Shown: positions 14,145 through 14,483 of the stretch, in pieces
How positions within the stretch are numbered: position 1 is the stretch's first letter
Layout: each line of letters opens with the position of its first letter
Assembly: GCA_044507115.1 (NCBI GenBank)
Contig: JBIQJZ010000085.1
Coordinates: forward strand, 1 to 14,483
DNA length: 14,483 nucleotides
Direction of reading: 5' to 3'
DNA from: Chryseosolibacter sp044507115
Lineage (GTDB): Bacteria; Bacteroidota; Bacteroidia; Cytophagales; Cyclobacteriaceae
Position numbers and translations under genes: made by a program
Notes under the pieces: generated by a model
Database searches by the model: none
What the model saw: the letters and a program-made list of their open reading frames with translations, nothing else
What the model was told of the DNA's origin: nothing

Positions 14145-14483
14145 AGGAGGGTAGAAATTTTGTGTCCGGTTTTTCGGCATATACTGTAACACTGAAAATT
14201 CCCGTATTTCCACTCCTAAATTTTTCAACAGCCTCCGACGACAAATACCTATTCACAATCTCATCCGGCAACGTTATGCGCTTTTCCTTTTGAATACGGA
14301 TGTTTTTGAACCCCGATTTTTCGATAATTTCTATATAAGATTCTTTCTGAATTGCGCCTGAAACGCAGCCAGCGTACATTTCTGCGTTCCGTTGTAAACC
14401 TTCCGGAAGCTCACCCACCAGCACAATATCTGAAACACTAAAGTGACCTCCGGCTTTCAAAATTCGAAACGTCTCCCGGAATG
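14128..14483 (-). CDS. arsM: Arsenite methyltransferase ArsM, C-terminal part (5' end outside window)
   Basis: About 118 codons of an open frame that runs off the right edge, so the N-terminal SAM-binding core is missing only because the window ends. The visible part begins FRETFRILKAGGHFSVSDIV, the strand after motif III of class I SAM methyltransferases, then GELPEGLQRNAEMYAGCVSGA. The GCVSGA segment matches the ArsM signature that carries a conserved arsenic-binding Cys. It continues through a Rossmann-end helix (YIEIIEKSGFKNIRIQKEK) to GIFSVTVYAEKP. ArsM methylates As(III) with S-adenosylmethionine in the cytoplasm. No Cys occurs after GCVSGA, so the third As-binding Cys of some ArsM enzymes is absent here; that is common in one bacterial branch. 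It converges on and overlaps the membrane protein gene by 17 bases. No arsR or ars transport gene is visible inside the window. Confidence 0.9.
   Translation of the reverse strand, partial: FRETFRILKAGGHFSVSDIVLVGELPEGLQRNAEMYAGCVSGAIQKESYIEIIEKSGFKNIRIQKEKRITLPDEIVNRYLSSEAVEKFRSGNTGIFSVTVYAEKPDTKFLPSFIESP

Overview
The window looks like an ordinary chromosomal stretch of a Bacteroidota bacterium, most likely a Cytophagales-type relative; this is inferred from gene content and not from a marker gene. Three things point that way. None of the supported starts has a strong AGGAGG-type Shine-Dalgarno. Several upstream regions hold weak or partial matches to the Bacteroidota -33/-7 promoter (TTTG / TAnnTTTG). 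The gene set also fits: a propeller/HEAT/cytochrome c lipoprotein, MORN repeats joined to a TonB-like C-terminus, secreted sulfatase and phosphodiesterase, and a LemA/DUF2207 pair. I found no rRNA, tRNA, CRISPR array, insertion sequence, integrase or phage gene.

Layout. From 4879 down to 41, three minus-strand genes follow one another: a large secreted lipoprotein (sugar-dehydrogenase-like propeller, HEAT-like region, C-terminal cytochrome c), then LemA, then a DUF2207 membrane protein with a poly-glycine tail. LemA and DUF2207 are almost contiguous and clearly one operon. A 165-base divergent region containing a perfect 12-base palindrome separates this group from a plus-strand P-type ATPase (5045-7546). 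Convergent to the ATPase, 21 bases away, is an AI-2E/PerM-family permease (7568-8656, minus). A roughly 330-base gene-free divergent region follows, then a plus-strand secreted MORN/TonB-like protein (8989-10113).

From 13055 down to 10134, two minus-strand genes of the alkaline phosphatase superfamily form a probable operon: a formylglycine sulfatase, then a nucleotide-pyrophosphatase-like phosphodiesterase. A hairpin lies between them, and a terminator-like hairpin at the end is shared with the convergent MORN gene. The right end holds a plus-strand membrane protein of no recognised family (start chosen at 13326) and, overlapping its stop by 17 bases, the C-terminal part of an arsenite S-adenosylmethionine methyltransferase (ArsM) that runs out of the window.

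How the genes work together. Most products are envelope or secreted proteins. The sulfatase and phosphodiesterase could act in sequence on sulfated or phosphorylated extracellular substrates, and LemA and DUF2207 probably act together at the inner membrane. The other genes are neighbours without an evident shared pathway. I see no convincing new multi-gene system. The points most worth a second look are the P-type ATPase with an unusual M6 ion site, the MORN/TonB-like architecture, the uncharacterised TGKISDFAGL membrane family, and the hairpins and palindromes between genes.
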